Source: Garcia nutans (lineage: Eukaryota; Streptophyta; Magnoliopsida; Malpighiales; Euphorbiaceae). Taken from it: 64,000 nucleotides of DNA. Location: NCBI GenBank assembly GCA_947685225.1, contig CANTUV010000051.1:3968001-4032000 (forward strand), read 5' to 3'. How positions within the stretch are numbered: position 1 is the first letter of the stretch; each line of letters begins with the position of its first letter. The translations under genes were made by a program, and so were the position numbers. Shown piece after piece: positions 36,200 through 49,846 of the stretch. The notes under the pieces were generated by a model. It did not search any database and had not been told where the DNA came from. It worked only from the letters and a program-made list of their open reading frames with translations.

Positions 36200-37405
36200 A
36201 TCAAGGAGTTAAAAATGGAAATGAAACATTCACTTTATTTTATTAAAAGTATTTTAAAACATTTGAAAAGGAAGTCCATGCTAATATTTTCCTACAATAT
36301 TAGGCAGAATCATAAGAAATTAATTATTTGGATTACTTTGATTCATGAAATGACAATTCATAAGCTTTCCAATTATTCAAATCTTGTCCTGGTGGCAAAA
36401 GTGTGACCCATAAAACTAGTTCATCACGTGGCTCATTTTTGCTCACCATAGGTACTAATGAGTTCTCTGACATTGTCTCCACATCCTGTGAATCTCCCAT
36501 CATCTTCATTTCCTCATAAAAAACCAACATGTCCAAATGTTTGCTTTAGGGGTGGGAACGTTATTTTCTCTGTTAAAGCTTCTTGATTTTCTAACCTTGC
36601 CAGTCGACGCTCCTTTTTCTCTTTTTGAATTCTCTTTCTATCTTCTCTAGTGATCTTGTATCCTAATCCCACTTTATTGTCATTATTGGGAAGGAGAATA
36701 AATACATTGATCCCCTTGTTTATGTTTTCCTAACCTTTTTCTAAGGAATAACTTGTCCTTATCATCTCTTTTGCTACCATCATAGCTGCGATTGATAATT
36801 AAGGAGCCAACATGACTAATCATTCTCTAACATATAAAGTATTTGTTATCTCAAAGGATTGGAAAGAACTTTTAAAGGCTTCTTCTGCTACTTCAACATA
36901 TGACTAGCTTAGTGATCAAAAGGTCTTCTTCCCCTGAAATTTTAATCATCTTTCTTTCAATGATGAATTTGACCTTCTGATGTAGAGATGATGGTACTGC
37001 TTTTGCCGAATGTCATCCTAATAATATGCTATAAGCCGGTACCATTTCTATTACTTGAAATGTGATATTAAATATGACTGGACCTACTTGGATGGGTATT
37101 TTAATATCCCCTAAAACCTTTCTCATACTCCCATTAAAACCCTAAACTATAATAAAGTTAGGCTGCATGTATGTCTCATCAATTGGTAGCTTTGGGGGTG
37201 TCATTTTAGGCGGAATAGTCAGGGATGACCCATTATCTACCAAAATTTTGAAAACTGAGTATTCTTTATATTGCACCGATATATGTAAAGCCTTTGTATG
37301 CCAGGTTCCTTTTCCAGGTATTTCATCACCAGTGAAGAATATGAAGTTAGCTACAATCACACTCCCAATTATATTATTCAAGCTATCTACGTTATATCGT
37401 GGCAA
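36200..37405 (-). pseudogene. Ogre protease and protease-RT linker, broken
   Basis: 37405-37142 contains FFTGDEIPGKGTWHTKALHI and the aspartic protease active-site box KILVDNGSSL. Further on, about 36690-36540 encodes a G-patch-like segment (VGLGYKITREDRKRIQKEKK) often found before RT in Tat elements. 36536-36333 is an acidic linker ending near PPGQDLNNW. Several stops interrupt the region. Confidence 0.8.
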
Positions 37406-37449
37406 ACATGTGCCTGATTTAGAACCCTAAGCAGTGCATTTTAATGAGA

Positions 37450-38734
37450 TTATAAATCCAAGATCAAAGATAGTAGTGAAACTCTAACTGAAGTTCTATT
37501 CAATTGTTCGATCACCTTATTCTCACATTGCTTAACCAACTTCAAGAATTTACATGCCTCATGCTTAGAGACTGGCTTCTTTACTTCCAATGGCGAGTCA
37601 TTTTTGTGGCATGCATCTTGAAACAGCTTGACTTCACATGCTTTCACCAACTCTGCTTCCTTAGCTTTCCCCTTCCTATGCCTTTCAATTTCATCTTTTC
37701 TTCGATTCTCCACTTCTTCTATAGTATAACAATGATCACTTCTCATCATACCACCTACTCTAAAAATATTGACCACCGATCCAATTTCACTACTTGCTTG
37801 GCATATAACCTAATTTTTACTTGTTATCTCGCACCCATACCTCTAAGGTACTCCTTTTAAATCCTTATATTCTAAAAGAGCTGGTATTTTGATTACAAGC
37901 TTTGGGACCTATAAAAATTCATCAAACTTTCCTCCTTTGGTTACTTCTGGTGAACATGATATTATAATGGTGTTAGGATGGGAAGAACGACAGACACCAT
38001 ATTCACATCTTCCTTTCCCTTCCTTTCTATCATGAAGATCACAACTTTAGCATCCATCAATTTTTGAACTTTCATCTTGAACTATAGCATTCATTGATTG
38101 TATGATCTGATGCCTTACCATGATAGTCACAAAATGACTCCAGTTGAGGGAAAAAATTGGTCTCCTAATTGGTTTTCAAGAATTATTCCATTTTTGACCA
38201 AAATTTGAAAAAACTACCCCATAGGCATTTGAACTTTCTCTATCTTTTCCTTAAACTGATGAATCTCTTCTTCAATTACAACATTGATTTTGTCCCCATT
38301 ATGGTTTGGCAGAGGGTTATTATTTACATTAGGAGTTTTTGATTCTTGGTTAAATTTCAACTATCCCGCATTTAAAAGACTTTGGACCTTTCTTTTAAAT
38401 GTAGTTCAATTCTCACTAGAATACCTAGGTGCTCCCGCATGGTACTCACACTTTGTATCAGGGTCATAACACTAGGGATAAAGCGGCGTCATTGGTTCCA
38501 ATGACATTAAGTAACTTGTTGTCCTTATAGTAGTCGGGGCAATAATTTTGCATAGGTTATGGGGATAGGGTCAAATGTTTCTATCCTCCTTTCCCGAGAG
38601 TGATTATTTTGTTATCCTCCTTGATTGAGTTGATTTGGTCTATTATTTGCTCCTTAAGCAAGCATAGGAGCATCCAGTGGAGTAGAATAAAGAGCATTTT
38701 AAGAATTTATAAATAGGGGAGCTTGATAAAGGAG
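37450..38734 (-). pseudogene. Ogre gag, C-terminal part
   Basis: 38734-38280 gives fragments typical of the Ogre Gag tail (a CEYHAG-like box, TTFKRKVQSL). 37776-37450 is open and ends EACKFLKLVKQCENKVIEQLNRT followed by VSLLSL, the conserved stretch just before the protease in Tat elements. Gag continues upstream at 42036 once the solo LTR is removed. Confidence 0.75.
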
Positions 38735-38739
38735 CTAAT

Positions 38740-41700
38740 TATAACACCCTTATACCCTATATACGTACAATACATATTTTCAGCATATGTAAAATACGCA
38801 TATACGGTATAAAAATATCACAGATTGATTTAATAAAATTTTTCACATTTTTTTAAGATTTCAAATACTAATATATAAAATAAATAGTATATAAATATTA
38901 TTTGCTTGTTATAGGAATCCAAAATAAATATTTTATATAAAAATATCAGGAAAAAATTCGCCAGAGTTTTATTTGTAATTTGGATGTTCCCAAAATTCAG
39001 CAAAACACAACCTGCATAAAGCAAACACTCCCAATAAAAATCAATTCACCATTTCACCAATACTTCTCAATTTCTCCATATTTTCTCAAAATACTTATAT
39101 ATAGATATATAAATTAACAACACATATAAAATTCCATCTGAACAAATTATTCAAAACATTCTTTATAATTTACATTATATACTTTCAAAAACATATCATA
39201 ACATATATAATATCAAAATACATTGTAATATCAAATATCTACATGCTGGCAAATGGCTCTGATATTGATGTATCCAAAAATAACTCCTCAAGCTCAATAA
39301 ATACAAATCTAGACCCGACCAGGTCTAGTAGAACTTTCCGGCTCTACCAAATCATCCATGACACCTGCGCGACGAATTACAATCGTGCTAAGCTGAAGCC
39401 TAGTGGTACAAACTTTGATAATAACAATAAAACTAAATGCAATGCCAATGCACAATACATATAGATGTCACATCATTCTACTTTCTTATATTTTTTAAAT
39501 ATTTCATAATCATAACTCATAGCATTATATTGCTTAATTGTATCACAATTCATAATTCACATTAAAGCAAAGACAAGCATGAGCCCAAAAAGGATCTAAT
39601 ATGCTATTCAAATTTCAGAGTTACTGCTTTGGTCCATAATGACACCATGTGTCTAGCCCCGTAGGTAATATATCCATGGATAATGTAACAGCCCCAGTCT
39701 CTTGGACCTCAACTCGGCTAGACCTTTAGGCCTCAGTATCTTAGTCCTCAACCCAGCTAGACTGCTACAGTTTTTGAGGCTTACGACCCAGTCTTTTCAC
39801 CCTAAAAATATCATATTTATCAACTGGCCTGGCTTACGATCCAATCTTTTCACCATTCCAGCATTTAGCCCGTAGGCAATCATAAGCATGCCGCCAAACC
39901 CAGAACTCTGAAAATTGAATAACATACTAGGCACACAATTTATTCATATTTTTCATTATCAAATTCTTTCATAATTCCTTTATCAAAACTTTTCTCATTT
40001 TCTCATGATCAAACTAGGCACATTGCCTTATTATATCATCTTTTTCTCACTTATTTATTTATTTATTCATTTTTCTCATTATTAATCTCTTTCTTATTGT
40101 CATATATTCAATCTAGGCACATTGCCTTATTTTCACATTTTTTTCTCATTTTTCACATCTTTCTCATTTTTTTCACTTTTTTTACTTTTCTCATTTTTAT
40201 CAGCATCAATTCATTTCATTATTCCACATATTTGATTTTTGCATTCACAACACATTACCCAATTACTTTGGGTATTTTCACATAATATACATATTTCACA
40301 TTCTACACAATTTATCCATTATCAATGGCTTTTCACAATGTATTTATCACATATATGATATTACAAATGTCATAGCACATTATTTATACTCAATCAATGA
40401 ACCAAGTAACTTAACACATTTTCCAATCAAAATGTGTTAAGCCCAAATGTCATGCAAATATAAACAATATACATACCTCCACTAGCAGCCCAAAACATGT
40501 TTAACACAACCTCCAATCCTATCCTTCCAACTTGCACTTCACCACTTGGATGAAGTAAATCAACCTCCCTCAATGCCTATACCAAATATGATCATACATA
40601 ATCATTTAATATCACATTCTAAGGTATTCTCAACATCAAACCATAATTAAATATCACTCTAAATCAAATTCCAAAATTAAGCTTCACCTCACTTTAACTT
40701 TGAAAAACCATATCAAGCCATGTAAATTAGTGTTTTAAGTTTATTAATATCATTAGAAACATGTTTTAGCATGTTTAAATCAATTACACTAATTAATCAC
40801 ATGCTTATGCTCAAAATCCTAAAATGGCATAACCTTCACCATTGAAGGATCTCCATTCCAATTCAATCCAATTATCATTTCAATCTTATTTCCACCACTT
40901 ATATCATTAAATAACATGATTTAAGCATTAAAATCAAACAATTAATCATTCTTTGAAAATTCACTTTTTCAAAATCCTAAATCAATACTACCATCTTCAA
41001 ACTCTATCCAAACTTAACTAAATCCATCATTTGATTTTAAAATCCTTTTTTATGCATCAAAACAACACATTTGGAACCAATTTACACAATTAAAACTCAT
41101 GATTTAAAAAACTCAAATGTTCCATAACCCTAAATTCTCTCTCTTCACCAAACTCAATTTAAATTCAACCATTTCTTAAATCTAACCTTAAAATCATTGT
41201 TAATCACTTAAAATAATTTCATCCATATCCAAATAGATAATTAAATCTTAGAATTTTGAAAACTCAAAACGCACATATTCAAACTTTTATGAAAATCCAA
41301 AGAAAAAGTGAGTAAACTTACTAATTAAAGAGGAAAACCTTAAATATCCATTTGAAACTTTGTAAATATTTCAATTAAATGAGTTTGGAAGAAGCAAATG
41401 CCTCTTTTGAAGCCATGAAAGTCATCCTTGAAGAAAAGAAGAAGATGATGATAAAAAAAAAAGTGATTTTCTCTTTCCTCCCACTCACATTTTCAACCTT
41501 ATATATATTATTATTTTAATATATTTTTAATTAATTAATTAATTAATTAAAACTCCAAAATATTATCTTCCATCCAAAATTATTTATTTTTGAATTATTT
41601 TATTAATTTTAAATTTCTAAGATTTAATTACCAAAATACCCTTTTACTTTGACTTTTCTTTTAAAAAGTGTCAACTTTTATATGTTGTATATATTTTACA

Positions 41701-42030
41701 TATATATTCCACTTTTTCATTTAAAATCCCTTCATTTTTTATTTAAAATCATTAATTTAATTTATCCATTTAAATTATAATTTATTTTATTAAATTTTTA
41801 AAAATTAAAACTTTTCAAAAAATTTGAGATATTACACATATGCATAAGTAATGTGTATCTGATATACATATCAAATGTACCTTATATGTATATTAAATAT
41901 ATTAAGTATGTAATATATTAATCCAACATATATAATTAATATACCATATATATATATGCTATATATACTCTAGATATATATATATTGAGTATATATAAAA
42001 TTTTATATCGCCAAAATCATGGATGTGACA
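38740..42030 (+). mobile_element. solo LTR (3.3 kb) inserted in Ogre gag
   Basis: Starts TATAACACCC and ends GGATGTGACA, consistent with TG..CA ends after one G to A change. It is flanked by exact CTAAT duplications (38735-38739 and 42031-42035). No coding domain inside. The TGTAACACCC-like start and blocks such as CTAGGCACATTGCCTTATT (twice, near 40013 and 40113) recall long chromovirus (Tekay/Del-like) LTRs, which suggests plus orientation; both are inferences. A second plausible LTR end (GAGATATTACA, 41836) leaves about 190 AT-rich bases before the duplication. Confidence 0.75.
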
Positions 42031-42035
42031 CTAAT

Positions 42036-43388
42036 ACATTTCGGGCCCTGCATTTGTCATATAGTGTGATGGGGGATAATGGTGGTAATTTTCTTTAGGC
42101 TGCGAATTTCCTCCTACTATGTGGGTTTCTCCCTCTTTTTTTGGCCTGAATATTATTTTTTAAAGCTATTTCTTTCAGTACTTCGCTTAATATTTTTCTT
42201 TTTCATGCCTTGCTCGATCCTTTCCCCAGCTAGGACTAAATCTGAGAAGTCGGTGGTTGTGTTAGCTAGTAGATTTTTATATAATGGCTATCCTAATGTA
42301 TTTAAGAAATTGAATATCATCTCTTTATCTATGAGAGGGGGACTAACTTGAGTTGTCTTGTCCTTCCATCTTTACACATATTCCTTAAAAGTTTCATCTT
42401 TTTTCATTTTCATAGCCCTTTGATCATCCCTACTAGGTGTTGTATCCATGTTATGCTTATATTATTTCATAAAAGCATCTGTCAAATCTTTCCATCTTCA
42501 AATATGTGTTTGATCTAGATGTATATATCACCTTATTACCGATTCGATGAGACTTTCTTGGAAAATATGAATCAGTAACTTTTCATTACTAATGTATGCC
42601 GCCATCCTACTACATAATATCGATAGATGACTTTGAGGACAAGATAGACTATCATATTTTTTAAAATCTGGAGTTTTGAATTTCAATGGTATGGTCACGT
42701 CGGGTACCAAGCACAATTAGGATGCATCCGTTGTTCCATATATATTAACTCCTTCAATCGTCTTTAAACGCTCCTCCAACCATTCTATCTTTTCTGAGAC
42801 AGGTTCAGAACTAGACCTTTTGAAACTATTTTACACCTTTGGGTCATCTAAGTATGGTATTATTATAGGTTCTTCAGGAATAACATGAGGCCTAGAATTG
42901 GTTTGAGCTCTACCCACTTGCGCTCCATGCGATGCTCCTTGATGATGTTGGGAGATATAGATATTCTCTGCTGGATGGATATTATTACTTGGTTCCCATT
43001 TCTCTAGCATGTATGGTGAGATAAAACCTGGTGGATATGTGGAATCCCCTACGACACCTGTGAAGGGATGAGCTATTGGAGTTCTTGATTCTGAGGGATT
43101 AGGTATGGTCTCTATGGTGTTCTTACCTTTGAGTAATTTCATGAGTTGTGCCAATTGATTTCTTATTTCTGACACTTCTTCTGACTTATCTTTTATTTGA
43201 TCAATATCTCGCCTCATTTTCTCTTGGACTTGGTCCTCCATCAGCCTGGTTTTTGACCGAATCTCATAATAATGAGTTAAGTTAGATTTATTTTTCAAAA
43301 ACCGGGCTATATTGACGTTCCTGATGATTTTTTTCATTAGAAAAATATTTTTATTTACTATTTTCATTTGTATAAACTCATGATGCAA
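42036..43388 (-). pseudogene. Ogre gag, N-terminal part
   Basis: 43388-42831 is open: a coiled-coil-like, charged segment (MEDQVQEKMRRDIDQIKDKS..) then a Pro-rich part with YPPGFISPYM, as in Ogre Gag. After stops, 42716-42528 and onward contain the Gag core (VPDVTIPLKFKTPDFKKYD, a motif family usually read as PPKFKVPEFEKYDG). About 42360-42100 follows as the Gag core's later half. Interrupted at 42035 by the solo LTR. Confidence 0.82.
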
Positions 43389-43684
43389 TAATCAAGCAAA
43401 CTCATATTTTTTTATTCTTAAAATGAAACAAAAAGGGAGAAAAAAATGATAAATAAGTAAATAATGTGAATAATTAATTATCTTTCAACAAAAAAAAATT
43501 TGCTTATCAAATTACAAAAAGAATCAAATCTTGCTAACTCTTATGACCCTCATTTGAACTGTCCATAATAGGAAAGCTCTCGATATATCTTTTCCAATAG
43601 ATCATAGAGTTTCTGTCCTTGAGCCCCCATTGGTATGTAAATCATCATTATACGATTGTCCTCTTGAGCCATGTTGTTTGTATG

Positions 43685-46600
43685 TTAAGCTAGTACTCTT
43701 AACTTTTTGGTGAGGTTATTAGACTGCGTACATACTCGTATAAAGTTATCATGATAAAAAATACAATTTTCCTTGTATAATCTTATGCAGGCTATCAAAT
43801 CATTTTTTTCTCCTAGAATTTGCTGCATAGAAATTGTTAGTTGATCTGCCTGGTCTTGATATTCTTGTATTTTCCATTCGCATGATTCGTCGACTAGAGC
43901 TTCTATCTCACCTTTCATGCTTTCTTCCCTTTCCTTATATCCCTCTAACAACCATTAGAGTATGCATATTTCCTCTTTTAACTTGTTATTTTTCTACTCC
44001 AGTTCAAATGCTTTTCTTTTGACTTATAAGATTATTGTCTTCCTTTTCATTGTATTGGACTCTTTCAACTATATTTGGACTTTCGCTATTTTACATTTAA
44101 GCTTTTCATTTTCTTCACGCAACTCAAAAGCCCTTTTTTAGCCTCTGTAGTCTTTCGAATTTAATAAGTTATATCTCTATTATCTGTGGAAGATATTTTT
44201 TTTTATGGCTGCAGTAACAAGAACATTCTCATTTGATGTAGAGTGTCCTTTAGGCATCTTCACTACCAAAGGGATAAATCCTTTTTCCTCGTCATTGGTA
44301 CCATTTTAAGTATTTTTTAGTTACTGAATACTTGTAAATTTCAAGTCGTATCTTTATCACAGTCTACCATGCATCTAAAATTGTGCCCAACTTAACAAAG
44401 GTCCATTCACTTCTATAATCAAACTCTATAAGGTTTAATCCTGTTGTTTAAGGAATGAATTGAAGTGACCCAAGTTGTCTTCTTACCATCGTAAGTGCAT
44501 ATGCAATAATTCCCTATATTCATACTAAAAGCACCCATGTGAGATCTCCATAACTGAATATTAATGACTGTCTATCTTTCTAGAAAGCCAACTAAGACAC
44601 ATCTTCTTCTTTTATCTGCTATAGAAATCTCAACCACTGCTTCTTATTAGGAGCTATTTTAGGTCATTCTGCAATCTAAATTTTGCCACATGATTCTTTG
44701 TTACATTATATCTTGGTTCATACTCAATCATAAGTAACTGAAAAGAAGGGGCATTTAAAATGAGTCACAACCCATATACTTAGAAGAGTAGCACAACTTA
44801 TAAATTGCCCTTTTTCTTGTCCTTTGTAATATTTAATGATCTTATTGTTTTTGCTAGTATGCTGATTATCGGATCCATTCCTCTTATTATACTAGTGAAG
44901 AAGGTAATGTTCTTGGGATTCATATAGTTCAATTCCTTCGGGAATAAAACCATTCCATATATAAGTAGCGCAAAAACTTGAAACCTTTCTTTTTTATGGA
45001 GATTACTCTTCACAAATTCTAACAAAGGCTCCACTTGAACATTTTTAGATTGGGACTATCCCACTCCTCTATAGTCTTTGCTTGCACACCCATGATCTTA
45101 GCTAATTGTTTTCTTCTAACTGCCTTTCTATCATGTATGTATGGTTTGATTTCACTCTTCTATGATATATTGGTCATAAAGCGATATTCTTCTATGATAG
45201 GGGTCAAGTCCAATTGTCCAAATGTGAAGCATCGGTAGCATGGGTCCCAATAATTGAGCATGACTTTTAGCATTGGTAAGAACACCAGGACATACATTAG
45301 GTATGCAATCCAACCAAACTATTCATTGAACTGAATTCTTTGTTGTGGCCTCAAATTATCCTAGACTTCCTTCAGAGCCCTCAAATCATTTTGTTGAAAG
45401 TCTATATGCTCTAATGTAGGAAGCTGAAGTAAAGCCCCCGTATGGAGACAATCTCCATCTTCTCTTTGTTTTATTTCTGAATGTGATACAACTTCTGCCC
45501 CAGATGTATCTATTACAATCCTATTATGGGGATTCATCAGATGGTAACAAGAGTATGAAGTGGTTCCTGATGTAAAAGAGACAACAAAAATATGCTTATT
45601 AGTCACAAATATATTTATAACAAATGCCAGAATTACAATGATATATGACACAAAATTTCAATTTCATGCAGTACAAAATTACACAATATTTTTCAAAAGG
45701 GCACTTTGTTATTGATCACGAGGAAAGTTTACAAGAAAAAGGACGTACTTTTATGTCTCATAGTCTAAATATTTTAAAAGTCAAGTGCACATTTGATCAA
45801 TAAGTCATCTTTTAATAACTCTAAATTATCCGAATTTCATTGATCGTCTATTTCAAAATTCATACAAAAGAAACATTTTCATTCTTCTAATTTTATATGC
45901 CTCCTAAGATTTCTTCCACACTTCATATCACTGGAGGTCTCTATTATGCTTCTTGGGCATTTGGGGGTGACTCTTCTACTGACTCTTCATCTTCTAGTAG
46001 TTGTTCCTCATTTATGGCCTTGTCCTCGTGATGTGGTGGCTCTTCCACTACTTTAGCTACTGGCATGGGTTCTTCTTCTGGCCACTCATTCTCATTCCTT
46101 GGGTCTTCATCATCATAATATATTTCTTCTTCATCTACCTCATCTTCATCTTCTGAAATAAACAATTGTACTGGTCCATTATAATAGTTAGCAGCAATTG
46201 TCTTATAATATAAATGGCACGAAGGGGTAAGCTGTTCAATTTCCATTTTAACCTTCCATCAAAGTGGTACGCCTCAGGAGTTAAGAGGCATGGAGGTACT
46301 ATATATGCTTGTACCTGATTGGCTTCGCAAAAAAATTTCTTTAATTGTGTACCAATCGGGCCCATATTTACAAGGGTCTACTAACAGATTTACCTTAATA
46401 ACCTCTGCTATCTCTATCCCAAATATGTTTGTATAGACTAATTCAGCTTGTTTGCCCTAACTATATTGCCCTCGAATCTCGAATATGGCTAGACAATACT
46501 TCTTCAAACTCTCTTCTTGCAAAGTTAGGAGCCATTGATCAAGATCCATAAACAAAATTAGCCACTTGAAAAAAGCAAGAATGATGTTTGAGCTCAAACT

Positions 46601-46920
46601 CCCAATTCTCAAAGCATTATAATAACCATGCTTTATCTAACAATATCCTAATTATGTAAACCTTTGCCAAGTACCATAAGAGATGTAATGCTTATCTTAG
46701 GAAGGTTCAAACATCTTCCGCAAGCACATAGAAATAGTTCAAAAAAAGAAAATTTGGGTGCCAATCAAGAAATTTAATAGGCGTGTCATATAGCCCATAT
46801 TTTCCTAAAAACAATGCTTGAAATATCTTGATAATTTTGATGTCCCTCTTATAGAGTACTTTTTTCACCATTTTCATAGCTAGATCTGATGGCAAGAGCT
46901 TAGTCATTCGCTCAATTGGT
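43685..46920 (-). pseudogene. Ogre ORF1 (gene before gag), broken
   Basis: The region is conserved with the older copy at 53200-55450. Open pieces: 46907-46707 (LFLGKYGLYDTPIKFLDW), 46365-46135 (QVQAYIVPPCLLTPEAYHFD), an acidic block 46246-45944, 45651-45361, 45034-44798 (FALLIYGMVLFPKELNY, then ILAKTIRSLN) and a coiled-coil-like piece 43951-43685. Ogre elements carry an extra ORF upstream of gag with unknown function. The ALLIYGMVLFP and ILAKTIRSLN boxes resemble a plant retroelement domain of unknown function (DUF7745-like, from memory). Many stops; the exact start and end are not certain. Confidence 0.75.
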
Positions 46921-47566
46921 AGAAAATTTTTCGTGCTCCATAACTTAGCACCTTTCGTTCAATAATGTGTAATTTTGCACATATGACATGTCGTGTATAT
47001 GCATCAATGCATAAAATAAGATTAGAAAAATACGTTATGACTTGAAAAGTAACGAGCAAATAGGAGAGCACGAACATAGATTGTTTTTGTATATTAATTC
47101 TAAATAGTTTTAGAATGGTATAGGGCAGATTGTCTAAATGTGTGAATTGTTGGGATTGAGTTCTATTTTTGAGGTACATAGCCACCTTATTTCACCATGG
47201 TGTTGAGATTTCCAAACTGTGAGTTATCCCACCATTGCCCATAACCTAGACTACTGGGTTTTTTCAGCTAATACATGGCTAAAAGATAGTTTGGTGAGGA
47301 TTTTTTGAAAGCCCTGCCAGTTTTTCACAGAGGCATCTATACTTCATCCACGTACTAAGCCTATTAGGGTAATAGGTCACTTCCTGACCTTTAAGCGAGT
47401 ATGTGATAAGAGACCTATCGGTTGAAATATGCAAATAATAATATGGACGTAATTAAATATTATATAAAATAATAAAATTAAATAAATCTCAAAACACAAC
47501 TAATAAATAAAACATAAATATCATAATAATATATATAGCTTAACCCCTCTATTTAGTAACTTACTA
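46921..47566 (-). other. Ogre leader between PBS and ORF1
   Basis: Non-coding. Conserved with 25420-25535 and 26950-27411 of the older copy, which defines the insertion point of the younger element within the family's own sequence. Confidence 0.75.
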
Positions 47567-47584
47567 TCTCCAGTGGAGTCGCTA
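47567..47584 (-). other. primer binding site, tRNA-Arg (Ogre)
   Basis: Minus strand TAGCGACTCCACTGGAGA, two transitions away from the Ogre PBS TGGCGACTCCACTGGGGA. It lies two bases inside the 5' LTR end (47587). Confidence 0.88.
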
Positions 47585-49252
47585 GCTGTCACACATGGAG
47601 CGACTGGGAAGCCGATAAATTATAAATTTTATTTCATTTTGGTAAGCTTATGTTTAGTTGTTGTTATTTTTATCATATGTTAGGAGTCGCTATCAATCAA
47701 TCATAAGATTTGATTTGACATCTATTAATGGTCTACATTTTTAGAGATAAGAGTCGGGGTTGATTACATGTAGAGAAGGAAAACCACTCTAAAATGCTCA
47801 AAATCGGTACTATAATTATTGTGGTGTTTTATTATTTATATATTTTTTACTCGTAGGAGAAATTATATTTACTTCCCAAACATAAATCCTAATTATTATT
47901 ATATTTTTTAATTATTCTTGTATCTTGATTATTGTATCTACTATTTGGACACAAATATTTTTAACAGATTTGTTATTTAATTTTATTATTTTAATAATTT
48001 TATTACTTTTGTGAGCATATATATATTTATTAGTTAATTATTTAATCCTTGTATTCACTATCTGAATATAAGAATTTTATGGCTTCATATTTTGTTAAGT
48101 TTATGATTATTATTTTTTATTTTTTAATTATGTCCACACCCTGAACATAATTATTCTAATTTTATGTTTTTATTAAATATTTTTTTATATTTTATTTTTA
48201 TAATTTATTAATATATAATTTAAAAAAAAGAGTATTTTTTTTTATCAAAATGGACTTGAATTTGAAATATGATTTCGACATATCTGTTTGACATAATCAA
48301 AGTTCTCGTAGTTTGAATATATTTATTATTTTGTAACCATTGTTGTTGTTATTATTATTATTATTATTATCTATTTTTATGTTATTACATTTACAAATTA
48401 CATCTTGATTTATTATTTTTTTTATTTTTTAAATAATTATATTCACTTCCTAGATATAACTCTTTAAATATATTTATTTTATTTTATTTTATGATTATTA
48501 TTTTTTTTATGTTCAAAAATTATTTTATTTCTAGTGCCATTCTTTGATAACTATATCCACTTCCTAGATATAGTTATTAGCTTTATCCTTTTTTTTTAGT
48601 AACATTTGCTCATATCTCTAAATACTAAAATTATAATATTCATTTTTTTATCAGGGTATTACTAAGTTATCAATAAATCAATTTAAATATATAATGTAAA
48701 AGATATTTATTTGACAATTAAGATAGTTTATAAGATATAAATTAAATTGTTAGAGAAATTACTAATAACGTTAACAATATTAGAGCTAATGGGTTTGTCT
48801 ATTTAAACTCTACAATTTTTTTTAAAAAAATAAATAATGACAATTCAACTGCAAAGAGACAGTGAGTCGAGTAATTAAAATTTAACAACAATAAAATTAT
48901 CTTTTTTAGCATACAATAAAATTGTTTTAGTCTTATGTATTTATGTCATATTCTATAATTCATTTATAAAGAAAGAAAAAAAATTGCAAAGGAAAGTTTA
49001 ATAAGATAACATTTAAAAGGGAAGGAAAGTTTATATTTTATAATGCAAACTTTTCCATTTTTTTATGAATGAAATAAATAAAAATAAGATCATTATATAG
49101 ATTGGTGTGCACTATAACTTCAAGTTACACTGCACGCCACCTTTTTTATAAATGAAATAAAAAATTAAATAATAAAAAGTTACAATATAACGTCATTCTA
49201 GATATTACATTGTGGAGTGTAATTTTTTATACTGAAAAGTTACCACTTTCTG

Positions 49253-49323
<71 letters not shown>
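49253..49323. repeat. (TAA)n microsatellite, about 23 units
   Basis: At the position equivalent to 29025-29109 in the 3' LTR; the two alleles differ by about five units. Confidence 0.93.
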
Positions 49324-49324
<1 letters not shown>

Positions 49325-49846
49325 TGGAGAAGATGGATACAGGCCATATCATGCCATCATTCAATTTGTTTTCTTTGATCTTTTTTTATCATGTATTAAA
49401 TAAACAAATGATAGTAAATTCAAAGTCCACCGTTTTGAAATGCGGTATGTTAAAACTTTGATTCGCATTATATCTATTAATCTTTTCTTTTTGTTCTCTT
49501 TTCATTCTTGCAATCCCATTTTTTCATTTTTCTCTTCTTTTTCTTCATTCTCACAAATAAAACTAAAGAGGAAAGAAAAAAACAGATGTACGCACTCTCA
49601 GAGTTTCAATCAAATTTTGTTGTTCTACAAATATTAGTGAAGGTAAAGAAGCCTAAAACCTCAAATATTGCATAAGTATTTTTCTCTTTTTTTTCATTGT
49701 TAAATTATAATTCATATATGCTCTTATTTATAGATTTTGTTTCATCTTTAAATAAAACAAAAATAAAAATTTGAAGTTCTGTTATAATTTTTCATTTTAA
49801 TTTGTTCTTAACTTTATTTGTTACTTATATATATATATATATATAT

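Noticed and set aside
33181..38469. Plus-strand ORFs across the Ogre pol region
   Set aside because: Opposite-strand shadows of integrase, RNase H, RT, protease and gag on the minus strand.
39686..41836. Nested LTR starting TGTAACAGCCCC and ending GAGATATTACA inside the solo LTR
   Set aside because: No matching target duplication at these points; the CTAAT pair at 38735 and 42031 explains the block better.
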